DNA from: Bacteroidota bacterium | Lineage (GTDB): Bacteria > Bacteroidota > Bacteroidia > Chitinophagales > Chitinophagaceae | Length of the DNA stretch: 22,919 nt | Direction of reading: 5' to 3' | Assembly: GCA_023391895.1 (NCBI GenBank) | Contig: JAEWAC010000151.1 | Location: forward strand, 1 to 22,919 | In this document: piece after piece, positions 16,653 to 22,919 of the stretch | Position numbering within the stretch: the stretch's first letter is position 1 | How the letters are laid out: every line of letters starts with the position of its first letter | Program-made: the position numbers and the translations under genes | Notes under the pieces: generated by a model | Seen by the model: only the letters and a program-made list of their open reading frames with translations | What the model was told of the DNA's origin: nothing | Databases searched by the model: none

Positions 16653-17033
16653 TTTTAAGGTGCTTTTTGCTTTTAGAAATATATATAATTGATTAAGGGT
16701 TGAAGATCAAAAGGATAGGATTTTTTACCGGTTATATCATGGATTTTTTCGTCTGGTCCGGGCACAGCTTCGCTTCCCTCAGTCACATTACCTGTTCAGT
16801 AACGTGAGCTGGAAAGAAATGGACTACAACATACATCAACTTCTTCTTTTTTTATAACTATGTTGATATTTATCTCCTGCCTGGGTTGCCGCCAGTTGTA
16901 GCATGGGTTTTTAAACCGTTTTCAACAGCCGGGCCGGCTTTGCCTTTCCGTACTATTGGTTCAGCTGGCAATATGCATATGGACACAGCAATCGTTGACG
17001 CTCCTATTTATCAAAGCCATTCTTTTCTCGGTT

Positions 17034-17060
17034 CACAATAGATCATACAAATCTATTGTG
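17034..17060. promoter_or_regulatory. Perfect 10-bp dyad, operator candidate
   Basis: CACAATAGAT (17034-17043), 7-nt spacer, ATCTATTGTG (17051-17060). No T tract follows on either strand, so it is unlike a terminator. It overlaps the -7 box at 17048-17055, as a repressor site would. Confidence 0.5.
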
Positions 17061-17078
17061 CAATAAAGTGTAAACAGT
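17048..17078 (-). promoter_or_regulatory. Predicted Bacteroidota promoter for the polysaccharide locus
   Basis: On the minus strand TAGATTTG (17055 to 17048) matches the Bacteroidota -7 consensus TAnnTTTG at every fixed base. Nineteen nt upstream is ACTG (17078 to 17075), a one-base mismatch to the -33 TTG-type element. The predicted transcript would have a leader of about 390 nt before the dehydrogenase ATG. It is the best promoter match I found in the window. Confidence 0.5.
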
Positions 17079-17094
17079 AAAGTTAATTGAGTTA

Positions 17095-17135
17095 CTATGC
17101 GTCTATCTAAACAGAAGGTAATAGATAGTTCATAG
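17095..17135. repeat. Interrupted inverted repeat upstream of the promoter
   Basis: CTATG (17095-17099) and CTATCTA (17103-17109) pair with TAGATAG (17122-17128) and CATAG (17131-17135). Its AATAGAT core also occurs in the dyad at 17034-17060, so both could be sites for the same DNA-binding protein. Confidence 0.35.
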
Positions 17136-17211
17136 GGAATTTGATAGGCTAGTATGGATTAAAAACTTTAGGGATTAAGTGAGGGCAATTCGCAGGATCT
17201 GGAATTTGGGC

Positions 17212-17274
17212 ACCAAAATAGTAAATTCTTGCGATTGATAAAATGAATACTGCTTTTTTTTATACTATTTTGGT
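17212..17274. repeat. Perfect 12-bp inverted repeat with 39-nt spacer
   Basis: ACCAAAATAGTA (17212-17223) and its exact reverse complement TACTATTTTGGT (17263-17274). Each arm reads outward as TACTATTTTGG, which is one base off a TAnnTTTG-like box. Function unknown. Confidence 0.4.
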
Positions 17275-17325
17275 TTTGATTGATCCGCAAATATATACTG
17301 AAACCGATAAATTATTTCAATATAA

Positions 17326-17358
17326 AGCCAGCAAAAGTTTGAAAAAAATTTGCTGGCT
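17326..17358. repeat. Perfect 10-bp stem-loop
   Basis: AGCCAGCAAA (17326-17335), a 13-nt A-rich loop and TTTGCTGGCT (17349-17358). No T run follows on either strand immediately, so a terminator role is uncertain; a transcript structure or a protein site are alternatives. Confidence 0.4.
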
Positions 17359-17370
17359 CCTTTAAATGGG

Positions 17371-17524
17371 TATATGGGTTTTGAAAGAGTTGATAACTCG
17401 ATGCTACCCCGGCAGCTACTCCCCCATGATCGAAGAAAAATAATAGCTGCCACCAGCACGCTCATTCCTTCGCTGAATTCAAGCCGGAACTATAAACCAC
17501 ACAACTTCTTCAAAACCCCATATA
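17371..17524. repeat. Imperfect 23-bp inverted repeat flanking 109 bp
   Basis: The arm 17371-17392 and the reverse complement of 17502-17524 share ATATGGG, TTTTGAA and AGTTG, with one 1-nt gap and two mismatches. No target-site duplication is evident outside the arms. The arm motif also appears twice at 9074-9092 and 9137-9154. Confidence 0.45.
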
Positions 17525-17601
17525 AGCAAGCTGCCGGAACCAAAAATCTTTTGAGATAAACCAATGTATCAAGATGGAGTTGTATCCAAACAGTTTTCTA
17601 T

Positions 17602-17637
17602 AAAAAAACGTGCTGTTTTACAAAGCACGTTTTTTTT
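17602..17637 (-). terminator. Strong bidirectional intrinsic terminator
   Basis: A perfect 13-bp inverted repeat: A7-CGTGCT (17602-17614), 9-nt loop, AGCACG-T8 (17624-17637). It has a T run on whichever strand is read. It lies 62 nt past the stop codon of the TolC-like gene and so ends the export operon, insulating the polysaccharide locus. Confidence 0.9.
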
Positions 17638-17698
17638 CACTTCCGTTTTTTCTTGACCACTGGTAAAACCCGGCAGGTAGGTCACCAGGTAAGCCAGT

Positions 17699-19117
17699 TT
17701 ACCGGATGCCTTTATAATAATCCAGTACTTTTTTACGGAGCAGGTAATCGTATTGTGCCATGATGAGGTTGGCACTGGCCCGGTCCGCATTGTTCTTGGC
17801 AATCAGGTAATCCACAGAGGTGCCCACCCCGGCATTGAAGCGTACCTCTGCCGCCCGGAAAGATTCGGCATAAGCGGCCACCTGTTCCAGCAAAACTTTA
17901 TATCGCTCCCAGGCATTGTTCATGTTGAGGTAAGCCTGGTCAATTTCCTGCCGCAGCTGAAGTTTGGTATTCTCCTCCACCAGCTCCTGGTTTTTATACT
18001 TGATAGTAGCCAGCTTTACCCTGTTTTTGGTTTGCAGGGAGTTGAATATGGGAATGCGAACACCCACGGCTACATTCGAAAAAAAGTTGTTCTTTAACTG
18101 GTCAGAATAACCGATTTTTTGGGTGGTAAAGTTAGGCTGCTTGGTCATTACCGGTATTTTACTGCCATTCAATTCTACATAATTAGAGGTAGGCACCTCA
18201 ACGGAATTCACCAACACATCGCGGGTAGCAATGCTGGAGTAGTTGGAATTAACATTGCCGTTTAAAAACAGCGTAGGAGCATATAAGCCTTTGGTAGCTT
18301 TAATGGCCGCTTCGGCACTTTTGGTTCTTAGTTCGGCAGCCTGTACCAGCGCTAGTTGCTCCAGCGCAGCCTGGTAAATATCATCGGCGGTGGATTCGTA
18401 GCGGCTTAACAGTTCTTCCATCCCTACCCTTTCCAGCTTGATGGATGCATCGTAAGGCAGGTTCATTAATTGTAACAGGTTCAATTTGGAGGTTTCCAAG
18501 GTATTTTTTGCCGTTACAATGTTCAGTTCTCCGTCTTTTTGCTGCCCTTTTAAATCATACAATTGCGGCGGACTGATAGCGCCCTGTTTGTTTAGTATTT
18601 CCAGCCGCTCCACCTGTTGTTGTGTAACAGCTGTTTGCTTTCTGGCCAGTTCCAGCTGGTCTTCATTATTCAGCACCTGCAGATAAGCCAGGATCACCTG
18701 CAGCGTTAAATTGTCTTTGGTTTGCTGCAGGTCCATTTTAGAGGCGTTGTAGGCATAGGCATTTTGACGGACCGTATTTTTAAGATTCAGCCCATTAAAA
18801 AGCACCACGTCACTGCCAAGGCCGTAACTGGCATAGTTGATGGTTTGATTGACATAGCTGTTGGTAAAAGGGTCAATACTGCGGCCTTGGTTAACCCCGT
18901 GAATCACACTGCCGTTAACCGTTGGCAAACGATTGGTTTTAGACTGACTGTAAGTAACCCCTGCCGCCTGCACCTCCAGCCCGGACTGTTTTACCTCAAT
19001 GTTGTTTTGAACGGCCGTTTCAATACATTGCTGCAGTGTAAGCTGTTTGCCTCCCTGCTGCGCCCCGGCTACCAGAGAACAACAAACGGCTGATATAAAA
19101 AAAAGTACACGGTTCAT
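17699..19117 (-). CDS. TolC-like outer-membrane efflux protein
   Basis: An outer-membrane factor of about 470 residues. With the start at 19117 the protein begins with a signal peptide (MNRVLFFISAVCCSLVAGA), followed by LTLQQCIETAVQNNIEVKQSG, the typical OEP (PF02321) first repeat. The second repeat ends with FNAGVGTSVDYLIAKNN and LIMAQYDYLLRKKVLDYYKG, the standard closing motif. The frame can be extended nine codons to 19144, but that would overlap the ATPase gene and spoil the signal peptide; the chosen ATG lies 7 nt past the ATPase stop. Trimers form the outer-membrane duct of tripartite export pumps. It is encoded with an ATPase and an FtsX permease; no periplasmic adaptor gene is seen in the window. 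Confidence 0.93.
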   Translation of the reverse strand: MNRVLFFISAVCCSLVAGAQQGGKQLTLQQCIETAVQNNIEVKQSGLEVQAAGVTYSQSKTNRLPTVNGSVIHGVNQGRSIDPFTNSYVNQTINYASYGLGSDVVLFNGLNLKNTVRQNAYAYNASKMDLQQTKDNLTLQVILAYLQVLNNEDQLELARKQTAVTQQQVERLEILNKQGAISPPQLYDLKGQQKDGELNIVTAKNTLETSKLNLLQLMNLPYDASIKLERVGMEELLSRYESTADDIYQAALEQLALVQAAELRTKSAEAAIKATKGLYAPTLFLNGNVNSNYSSIATRDVLVNSVEVPTSNYVELNGSKIPVMTKQPNFTTQKIGYSDQLKNNFFSNVAVGVRIPIFNSLQTKNRVKLATIKYKNQELVEENTKLQLRQEIDQAYLNMNNAWERYKVLLEQVAAYAESFRAAEVRFNAGVGTSVDYLIAKNNADRASANLIMAQYDYLLRKKVLDYYKGIR

Positions 19118-19124
19118 GATAAAG

Positions 19125-19787
19125 TTAGCGTTGTATTTGTCCATCTAATAGTTCAATAATGCGGTGTCCATAGGCCGCGTTTTTTTCGGAATGGGTGACC
19201 TGTATAATCGTAACTCCGTCCTGGTTCAGCTTTTTGAAAATGTCCATGATCTCCTCTCCTTGTTTGGTATTAAGATTACCGGTAGGCTCGTCTGCCAGGA
19301 TTAGTTTGGGCTTGGCAATCAGGGCCCGGATAATACCCACCAGCTGTTGCTGTCCGCCGGAAAGCTGATTGGGAAAAAGATCTTTTTTACCCACTATATT
19401 GAAGCGGTCCAGCATATCGCTAACAATAGCTTTTCGTTCCGAAGATTTTACGTTCTGGTACAATAAAGGCGTTTCAATATTTTCGTAAACGGTCAGTTCA
19501 TCAATGAGGTGGTACGACTGGAAAACAAAACCGATGTATTGCTTGTACAACTGTGACCGCTGTTTTTCTTTCAGGCCAAAAACGTCATTGTTGAGAAAAC
19601 AGTATTGACCTTCATTGGGTGCATCCAGCATGCCGATGATGTTCAGCAAAGTGGATTTGCCGGAACCCGAAGGCCCCATAATGGACACGAATTCACCTTC
19701 CTGGATGTTCAGGTTAATGTCTTTTAAAATAAAAGTACGGTTACCACCTACCTGGTACCATTTGTAAATATGTTGCAGTTCAATCAT
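19125..19787 (-). CDS. ABC transporter ATPase, LolD/MacB type
   Basis: A 220-residue ATPase. It has Walker A GPSGSGKST (38-46), Q-loop Gln90, signature LSGGQ (142-146), Walker B LILADEPTGNLN (162-173) and switch His199. It pairs with the FtsX-type permease encoded upstream to power a mechanotransmission-type pump or lipoprotein release, in place of classic substrate translocation. An oddity: the stretch after the signature reads QQLVGIIRAL where the family has QQRVAIARAL, so the conserved arginine (here Leu149) and the following alanines are replaced. All residues directly needed for ATP hydrolysis remain. The gene lies 122 nt after the permease gene and its stop precedes the OEP start by 7 nt. 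Confidence 0.95.
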   Translation of the reverse strand: MIELQHIYKWYQVGGNRTFILKDINLNIQEGEFVSIMGPSGSGKSTLLNIIGMLDAPNEGQYCFLNNDVFGLKEKQRSQLYKQYIGFVFQSYHLIDELTVYENIETPLLYQNVKSSERKAIVSDMLDRFNIVGKKDLFPNQLSGGQQQLVGIIRALIAKPKLILADEPTGNLNTKQGEEIMDIFKKLNQDGVTIIQVTHSEKNAAYGHRIIELLDGQIQR

Positions 19788-19868
19788 AATTATTGGTTCT
19801 GAATACGTAAATTATACCAATTCTATTCTTACTGATTATCAGCAGCTTGCAAACAATCCCACTTTATA

Positions 19869-19911
19869 AGTGTATCATTTTCAAACACCGGCTGTTCTTT
19901 TATGATACACT
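19869..19911 (-). repeat. 10-bp stem-loop at the permease stop codon
   Basis: AGTGTATCAT (19869-19878) pairs perfectly with ATGATACACT (19902-19911), with a 23-nt loop. On the minus strand the first arm begins within the TAG stop codon of the permease gene. There is no T run after it, so mRNA stabilisation or differential expression of permease and ATPase is more likely than termination. Confidence 0.45.
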
Positions 19912-22327
19912 ACTCGGTCCGTAAACTTTTTACCGGATTAGCCAATGCCGCCTTGATGGCTTGTATGCTAACGGTACCTACGGCCACCATCAATGCCAGT
20001 ACAGCCGCAGCAATAAACACCCACCACGGAATGCCAATGCGGTAAGCAAAATCCTGCATCCACTGGTCCAGTGCCCACCAGGCAACCGGAAACGCAATAA
20101 GCGCGGCTACCACCACCAGCACCACAAAATCTTTGGATAAAAGCGCTACGATCCGGCTGACGTCGGCACCCAGCAGTTTACGAATACCAATTTCCTTGGT
20201 ACGTCTTACCACCACCAGTGTAGCCAGGCCAAACAGCCCCATGCAAGCCACGAAAATGGATAAGAAGGAAGCGTACTTTACCATATGGGCCAGCCGCTGC
20301 TCCTGTTGGTAAGCAGCATTGAGGGTGTCATCTAAAAAACGAAACTCGAACACCTGGTCGCCGGCTACCGCTCTCCATGAAGTCTTTAAAAAAGCTATAT
20401 GGTCCTGCAGGTTGCCGCCACGGAAGCGGACAGAAACACGAGGCTGCGGCGAGAAGTCGAACGTCACATCACTGGAAGCGGAAAATATGGCATCCGGTTT
20501 CAACGCCAGCACTACCGGTTGGATGGTATTGTGTAAAGATTCAAAATGAAAATCCTTCACCACCCCAATGATTTCCTGCGTGTAGGCTCCCGGCAACTTT
20601 TTACCAATGGGATCCTGCCAGCCGTATTCCCGTACCAGCGCTTCATTGACGAGGATGTGATTGGAATCGGCGGGATTGTTTTTTAGAAAATCACGCCCGG
20701 CTACTATTTGCAATCCCATGGCCGTTACAAAGTCTGCATCTATGGCATTGAAGCGAAACCGGCGAAATACATTTTGATGATCATTATAGCCCAGCTGCAT
20801 CCATCCGCCTTCTGCCATGCTGTATAAAGCCGTGGTGGTATGCACTATTTGCGGATTTTTTTGAAGGGCTACCTCAAATCGTTGGGCTAGGTTGGCCCCT
20901 TCCGTTCCCCTTTTGTTGGTAGGAATGACAATGACATGATCCTTGTAGTAACCCAGGTTTTTATGCTGCAGGTAATCCAACTGCTTACCCACCGTAAGAG
21001 TGCAAATGGTCATGATAATGGAAGCTACAAACTGGCCAACGATCAGCGTTTTTCTTAAAAAACCCATATGGCGCCCCCCCTGCAGCCGGCCTTTTAAAAC
21101 CTGTATGGGGCGGAAGCGGGACAGGATGAACGCAGGATACATACCGGCAATCAATCCTATCACGGCAACTAACAAAAGGCAAAACAGCACCATAAATCCA
21201 TCCAGGGGCAGGTACAACTCCCGGTTGGCTAACTGGTTGAACGGTTTTAAAAAAGCAAATGCCAGGGCTACCCCTACCACAAGGGCAAAAAGGGAAAGCA
21301 AAAAAGCTTCACCCCAAAACTGCCGGATCAATTGCTGGCGCTCTGCCCCCAGCACTTTGCGCACCCCGACTTCCAGGGCCCGCGTGGCAGACCGGCCAAT
21401 TGAAAGGGTGATAAAATTGATGCAGGCGATCAAAAGGATCAAAACGCCAATGGTGGCGAGGATATAAGCATATTTCGGATCGCTATTGCCCGGCAGATCG
21501 TCCGGCAGCGTAGCATTGAAGTGAATATCTTGAAGCGGTTGCAGCCGAACATTGTATTCACCGGGCTTATAGTTTTTGGCCACCAACGGGTTCAGGATCG
21601 AGGCTATTTTTTGATGCACTTCCGGCAGCACCACAGCTTTCTTTAACAGGAAGTAGCTGCTGACCACTACATTGCTCCAGGCCTGGTTGCGGATTTTTTC
21701 ACTCCATACATAAGGCGCATTGGAAAAAGGAATCAGCAGGTCAAACTGGATGGTGGATTCCAGTGGCGGATCTTTTGCCAGGGCCGAAACCGTAAACAAC
21801 ACTTTTGAATTGCCCAGCTCCAGCTCCAGGTTTTTACCAATGGGGTTTTCATTGCCAAAGTATCGTTTAGCGGCTGATTGGGTAATGACCAGCGAACTGG
21901 CCGTTGGAAACGGATTTTGAACATCACCTTCCAATAAAGGAAAATGAAACAGCTGAAAAAAAGTACTGTCCACCATCCCTACCGGATCGTTGAACGTATG
22001 GTTGTTGCGCCGGATGGGTGGACGCAGATCCGCTACCCTGCAGGCGGCTTCTGCTTCGGGCAGACCTGCCTGCAGCACCGGCACCAGGGGTACGGGTGTA
22101 GTCGTATTTCTAAAGCGTTCGCCCTGATACTGCTCTTCCAGCCAGGCCCTGTAGATACGCTCTCCTTTAGGATGAAAACGATTAAAATTCCATTCGCTCC
22201 GCACAAACAGCATAATGAGTATACAACACGCAATGCCCACGGCCAGCCCCAGCACATTGATAAAAGTGTAGCCCTTGTGCTTGCTTAAATACCGGAAAGC
22301 CACTTTTAGATAGTTTCTGATCATCAT
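19910..22327 (-). CDS. ABC transporter permease, MacB/FtsX family (two FtsX domains)
   Basis: An 805-residue inner-membrane protein. The first helix lies near residues 19-43 (TFINVLGLAVGIACCILIML), followed by a periplasmic MacB-like core domain (about 44-280). A first FtsX block of three helices lies at about 285-410 with GVRKVLGAERQQLI. A short helix (around 430-445) precedes a second periplasmic part, and a second FtsX block is at the C-terminus with EIGIRKLLGADVSRIV. This duplicated layout of about 800 residues is common in Bacteroidota, often in several genomic copies. The substrate is unknown; antimicrobial peptide or lipid-related export are family possibilities. Start is the first of two adjacent ATG codons (22327 or 22324). 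Confidence 0.94.
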   Translation of the reverse strand: MMIRNYLKVAFRYLSKHKGYTFINVLGLAVGIACCILIMLFVRSEWNFNRFHPKGERIYRAWLEEQYQGERFRNTTTPVPLVPVLQAGLPEAEAACRVADLRPPIRRNNHTFNDPVGMVDSTFFQLFHFPLLEGDVQNPFPTASSLVITQSAAKRYFGNENPIGKNLELELGNSKVLFTVSALAKDPPLESTIQFDLLIPFSNAPYVWSEKIRNQAWSNVVVSSYFLLKKAVVLPEVHQKIASILNPLVAKNYKPGEYNVRLQPLQDIHFNATLPDDLPGNSDPKYAYILATIGVLILLIACINFITLSIGRSATRALEVGVRKVLGAERQQLIRQFWGEAFLLSLFALVVGVALAFAFLKPFNQLANRELYLPLDGFMVLFCLLLVAVIGLIAGMYPAFILSRFRPIQVLKGRLQGGRHMGFLRKTLIVGQFVASIIMTICTLTVGKQLDYLQHKNLGYYKDHVIVIPTNKRGTEGANLAQRFEVALQKNPQIVHTTTALYSMAEGGWMQLGYNDHQNVFRRFRFNAIDADFVTAMGLQIVAGRDFLKNNPADSNHILVNEALVREYGWQDPIGKKLPGAYTQEIIGVVKDFHFESLHNTIQPVVLALKPDAIFSASSDVTFDFSPQPRVSVRFRGGNLQDHIAFLKTSWRAVAGDQVFEFRFLDDTLNAAYQQEQRLAHMVKYASFLSIFVACMGLFGLATLVVVRRTKEIGIRKLLGADVSRIVALLSKDFVVLVVVAALIAFPVAWWALDQWMQDFAYRIGIPWWVFIAAAVLALMVAVGTVSIQAIKAALANPVKSLRTE

Positions 22328-22425
22328 AGAGATTTCTTTTTAAAGCCTTTGCTTTTATCTGCAAACTTTAAACTGGGTGTTGGCAGGTGCTGCAGTGATG
22401 GGATTTTGATTGTATTGAATTCTCT

Positions 22426-22919
22426 TTATTGAAAGCTAAGATTAATGTTCCCACTTCCGGCCTTTACCGTAACGGGAATTCCACCGCCATTGAGCTTTCC
22501 ATCCAGCTCATCATCTTTGGTACTGCCGCTAAAGTTGTTGAGTGTAGCGGTTCGTATTTGATTGGCTTTCATATTAAGATCTACGCCTTTGTTGGCAGGC
22601 AATTGCAGATTGATGTTGCCGCCGGAGTTCCTGACTTTTACATAGCTACCTAAATTCTTTATGGACACATCCATGTTTCCGCCACTGGTTTCGGTCTCCA
22701 GGCTGCAGGACAGTTCTTTTAAATTAACGCTGCCGCCGGATGTGGAGGCAATCAGCTCGCCTTCAATATTGTTACCCGAAATGCCGCCGCCGCTTGTATG
22801 CGCTTTGATGGAACCTTTCAAGCCTTTCAAATCTACTGAACCGCCGGAAGTTGTCAGGTTTAGATTGCCATTGCAGTTTTCGGCCAGGATGCTGCCGCCA
22901 CTGGTGCTCAGGTCCATAT
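22426..22919 (-). CDS. DUF4097-like beta-repeat protein, C-terminal part (cut by window end)
   Basis: The frame is open at the window edge and the visible part is at least 163 residues. It has five or six repeats of about 18 residues, each with a T/N-S-G-G-x turn (TSGGSI, TSGGSV, TSGGGI, TSGGSV, TSGGNM, NSGGNI), followed by a less regular end containing GGGIPVTVKAGSGNINLSFQ. Such glycine-turn rungs are typical of DUF4097/Toast_rack-type beta-solenoid adhesin-like proteins, usually exported or membrane-linked. It lies 98 nt upstream of the permease gene and in the same direction, so it may be co-transcribed with the export system. A signal peptide or membrane anchor would be outside the window. 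Confidence 0.8.
   Translation of the reverse strand, partial: MDLSTSGGSILAENCNGNLNLTTSGGSVDLKGLKGSIKAHTSGGGISGNNIEGELIASTSGGSVNLKELSCSLETETSGGNMDVSIKNLGSYVKVRNSGGNINLQLPANKGVDLNMKANQIRTATLNNFSGSTKDDELDGKLNGGGIPVTVKAGSGNINLSFQ

Larger units (their letters stand above)
16653..17698. other. Noncoding region between export cluster and polysaccharide locus
   Basis: About 1 kb with no convincing gene on either strand. It holds, from high to low coordinates, the terminator at 17602-17637, an imperfect 23-bp inverted repeat (17371-17392 / 17502-17524), a perfect 10-bp stem (17326-17335 / 17349-17358), a perfect 12-bp inverted repeat (17212-17223 / 17263-17274), an interrupted dyad (17095-17135), and a perfect 10-bp dyad over a promoter box (17034-17060). 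Below that lies a leader of nearly 400 nt before the dehydrogenase start, which contains a 19-codon frame at 16961-17020 (start shortly after the predicted transcript start) of doubtful meaning. Confidence 0.6.

Noticed and set aside
17265..17465. 66-codon minus-strand frame in the noncoding region
   Set aside because: It runs through two inverted repeats, has no recognisable motif and an unremarkable composition; it looks like chance.
17371..17524. Invertible promoter of the Bacteroides capsule type
   Set aside because: No TAnnTTTG box was found in either orientation of the enclosed 109 bp and no invertase gene is in the window; kept only as an inverted repeat.
17350..17559. 69-codon plus-strand frame in the noncoding region
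   Set aside because: No family resemblance and it spans both arms of the 23-bp inverted repeat; coding use is not supported.
17569..17802. 77-codon minus-strand frame overlapping the end of the TolC-like gene
   Set aside because: It is out of frame with the real gene at its start and reads through the strong terminator hairpin.
21000..21467. 155-codon plus-strand frame within the permease gene
   Set aside because: Antisense shadow of the FtsX-type gene, rich in Arg, Pro and Thr as expected from complementing hydrophobic codons; no domain seen.
22426..22919. CRISPR-like periodic repeats
   Set aside because: The roughly 54-nt periodicity comes from 18-residue protein repeats with T-S-G-G turns in an open frame, not from identical DNA repeats with spacers.

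Overview
All supported genes in this window lie on the minus strand, so transcription runs from high to low coordinates. The protein families point to a Bacteroidota member, most likely of the Chitinophagaceae type: a TviB/TviC-like nucleotide-sugar pair, a lipoprotein Wza, a Wzc-like BY-kinase, an approximately 800-residue double-FtsX permease and a DUF4097-like repeat protein. A TAnnTTTG promoter box supports this. The genus is an inference and cannot be proved from the window.

Region 1 (22919 down to 17699) is an export cluster. It holds the 3' part of a DUF4097-like repeat protein, an FtsX/MacB-type permease, a LolD/MacB-type ATPase and a TolC-like outer-membrane protein. It ends at a strong bidirectional hairpin terminator (17602-17637). 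No periplasmic adaptor gene is visible.

Region 2 (16653 to 17698) is about 1 kb without a convincing gene. It carries several inverted repeats and the best promoter candidate of the window. The TAnnTTTG box at 17048-17055 lies inside a perfect 10-bp dyad, a layout that suggests a repressible promoter with a leader of nearly 400 nt in front of the polysaccharide locus.

Region 3 (16652 down to 1) is an exopolysaccharide or surface glycan locus. First come a TviB-type UDP-sugar 6-dehydrogenase and a WbpP/TviC-type 4-epimerase, probably supplying UDP-GalNAcA. Then come a Wza-type export lipoprotein, a Wzc-type chain-length/tyrosine-kinase protein and an MsbA/PglK-like ABC exporter. After a 216-bp gap with nested inverted repeats comes a four-gene block joined by ATGA overlaps: DegT-family aminotransferase, WbqC-family protein, a divergent PLP-fold protein and a GNAT acetyltransferase. 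This block probably makes and modifies an amino sugar. Last come six glycosyltransferases: two GT2, one GT4, a tandem pair of closely related GT2 paralogues, and a GT4 cut by the window edge that starts with TTG.

No Wzx, Wzy, initiating sugar-phosphate transferase, dTDP-sugar pathway, tRNA, rRNA, insertion sequence or CRISPR array was seen. The most distinctive points are the translationally coupled DegT-WbqC-PLP-GNAT cassette, the dyad-covered promoter, the nested inverted repeat before the cassette, a short motif shared by two distant intergenic regions, and the pairing of Wza/Wzc with an ABC flippase.
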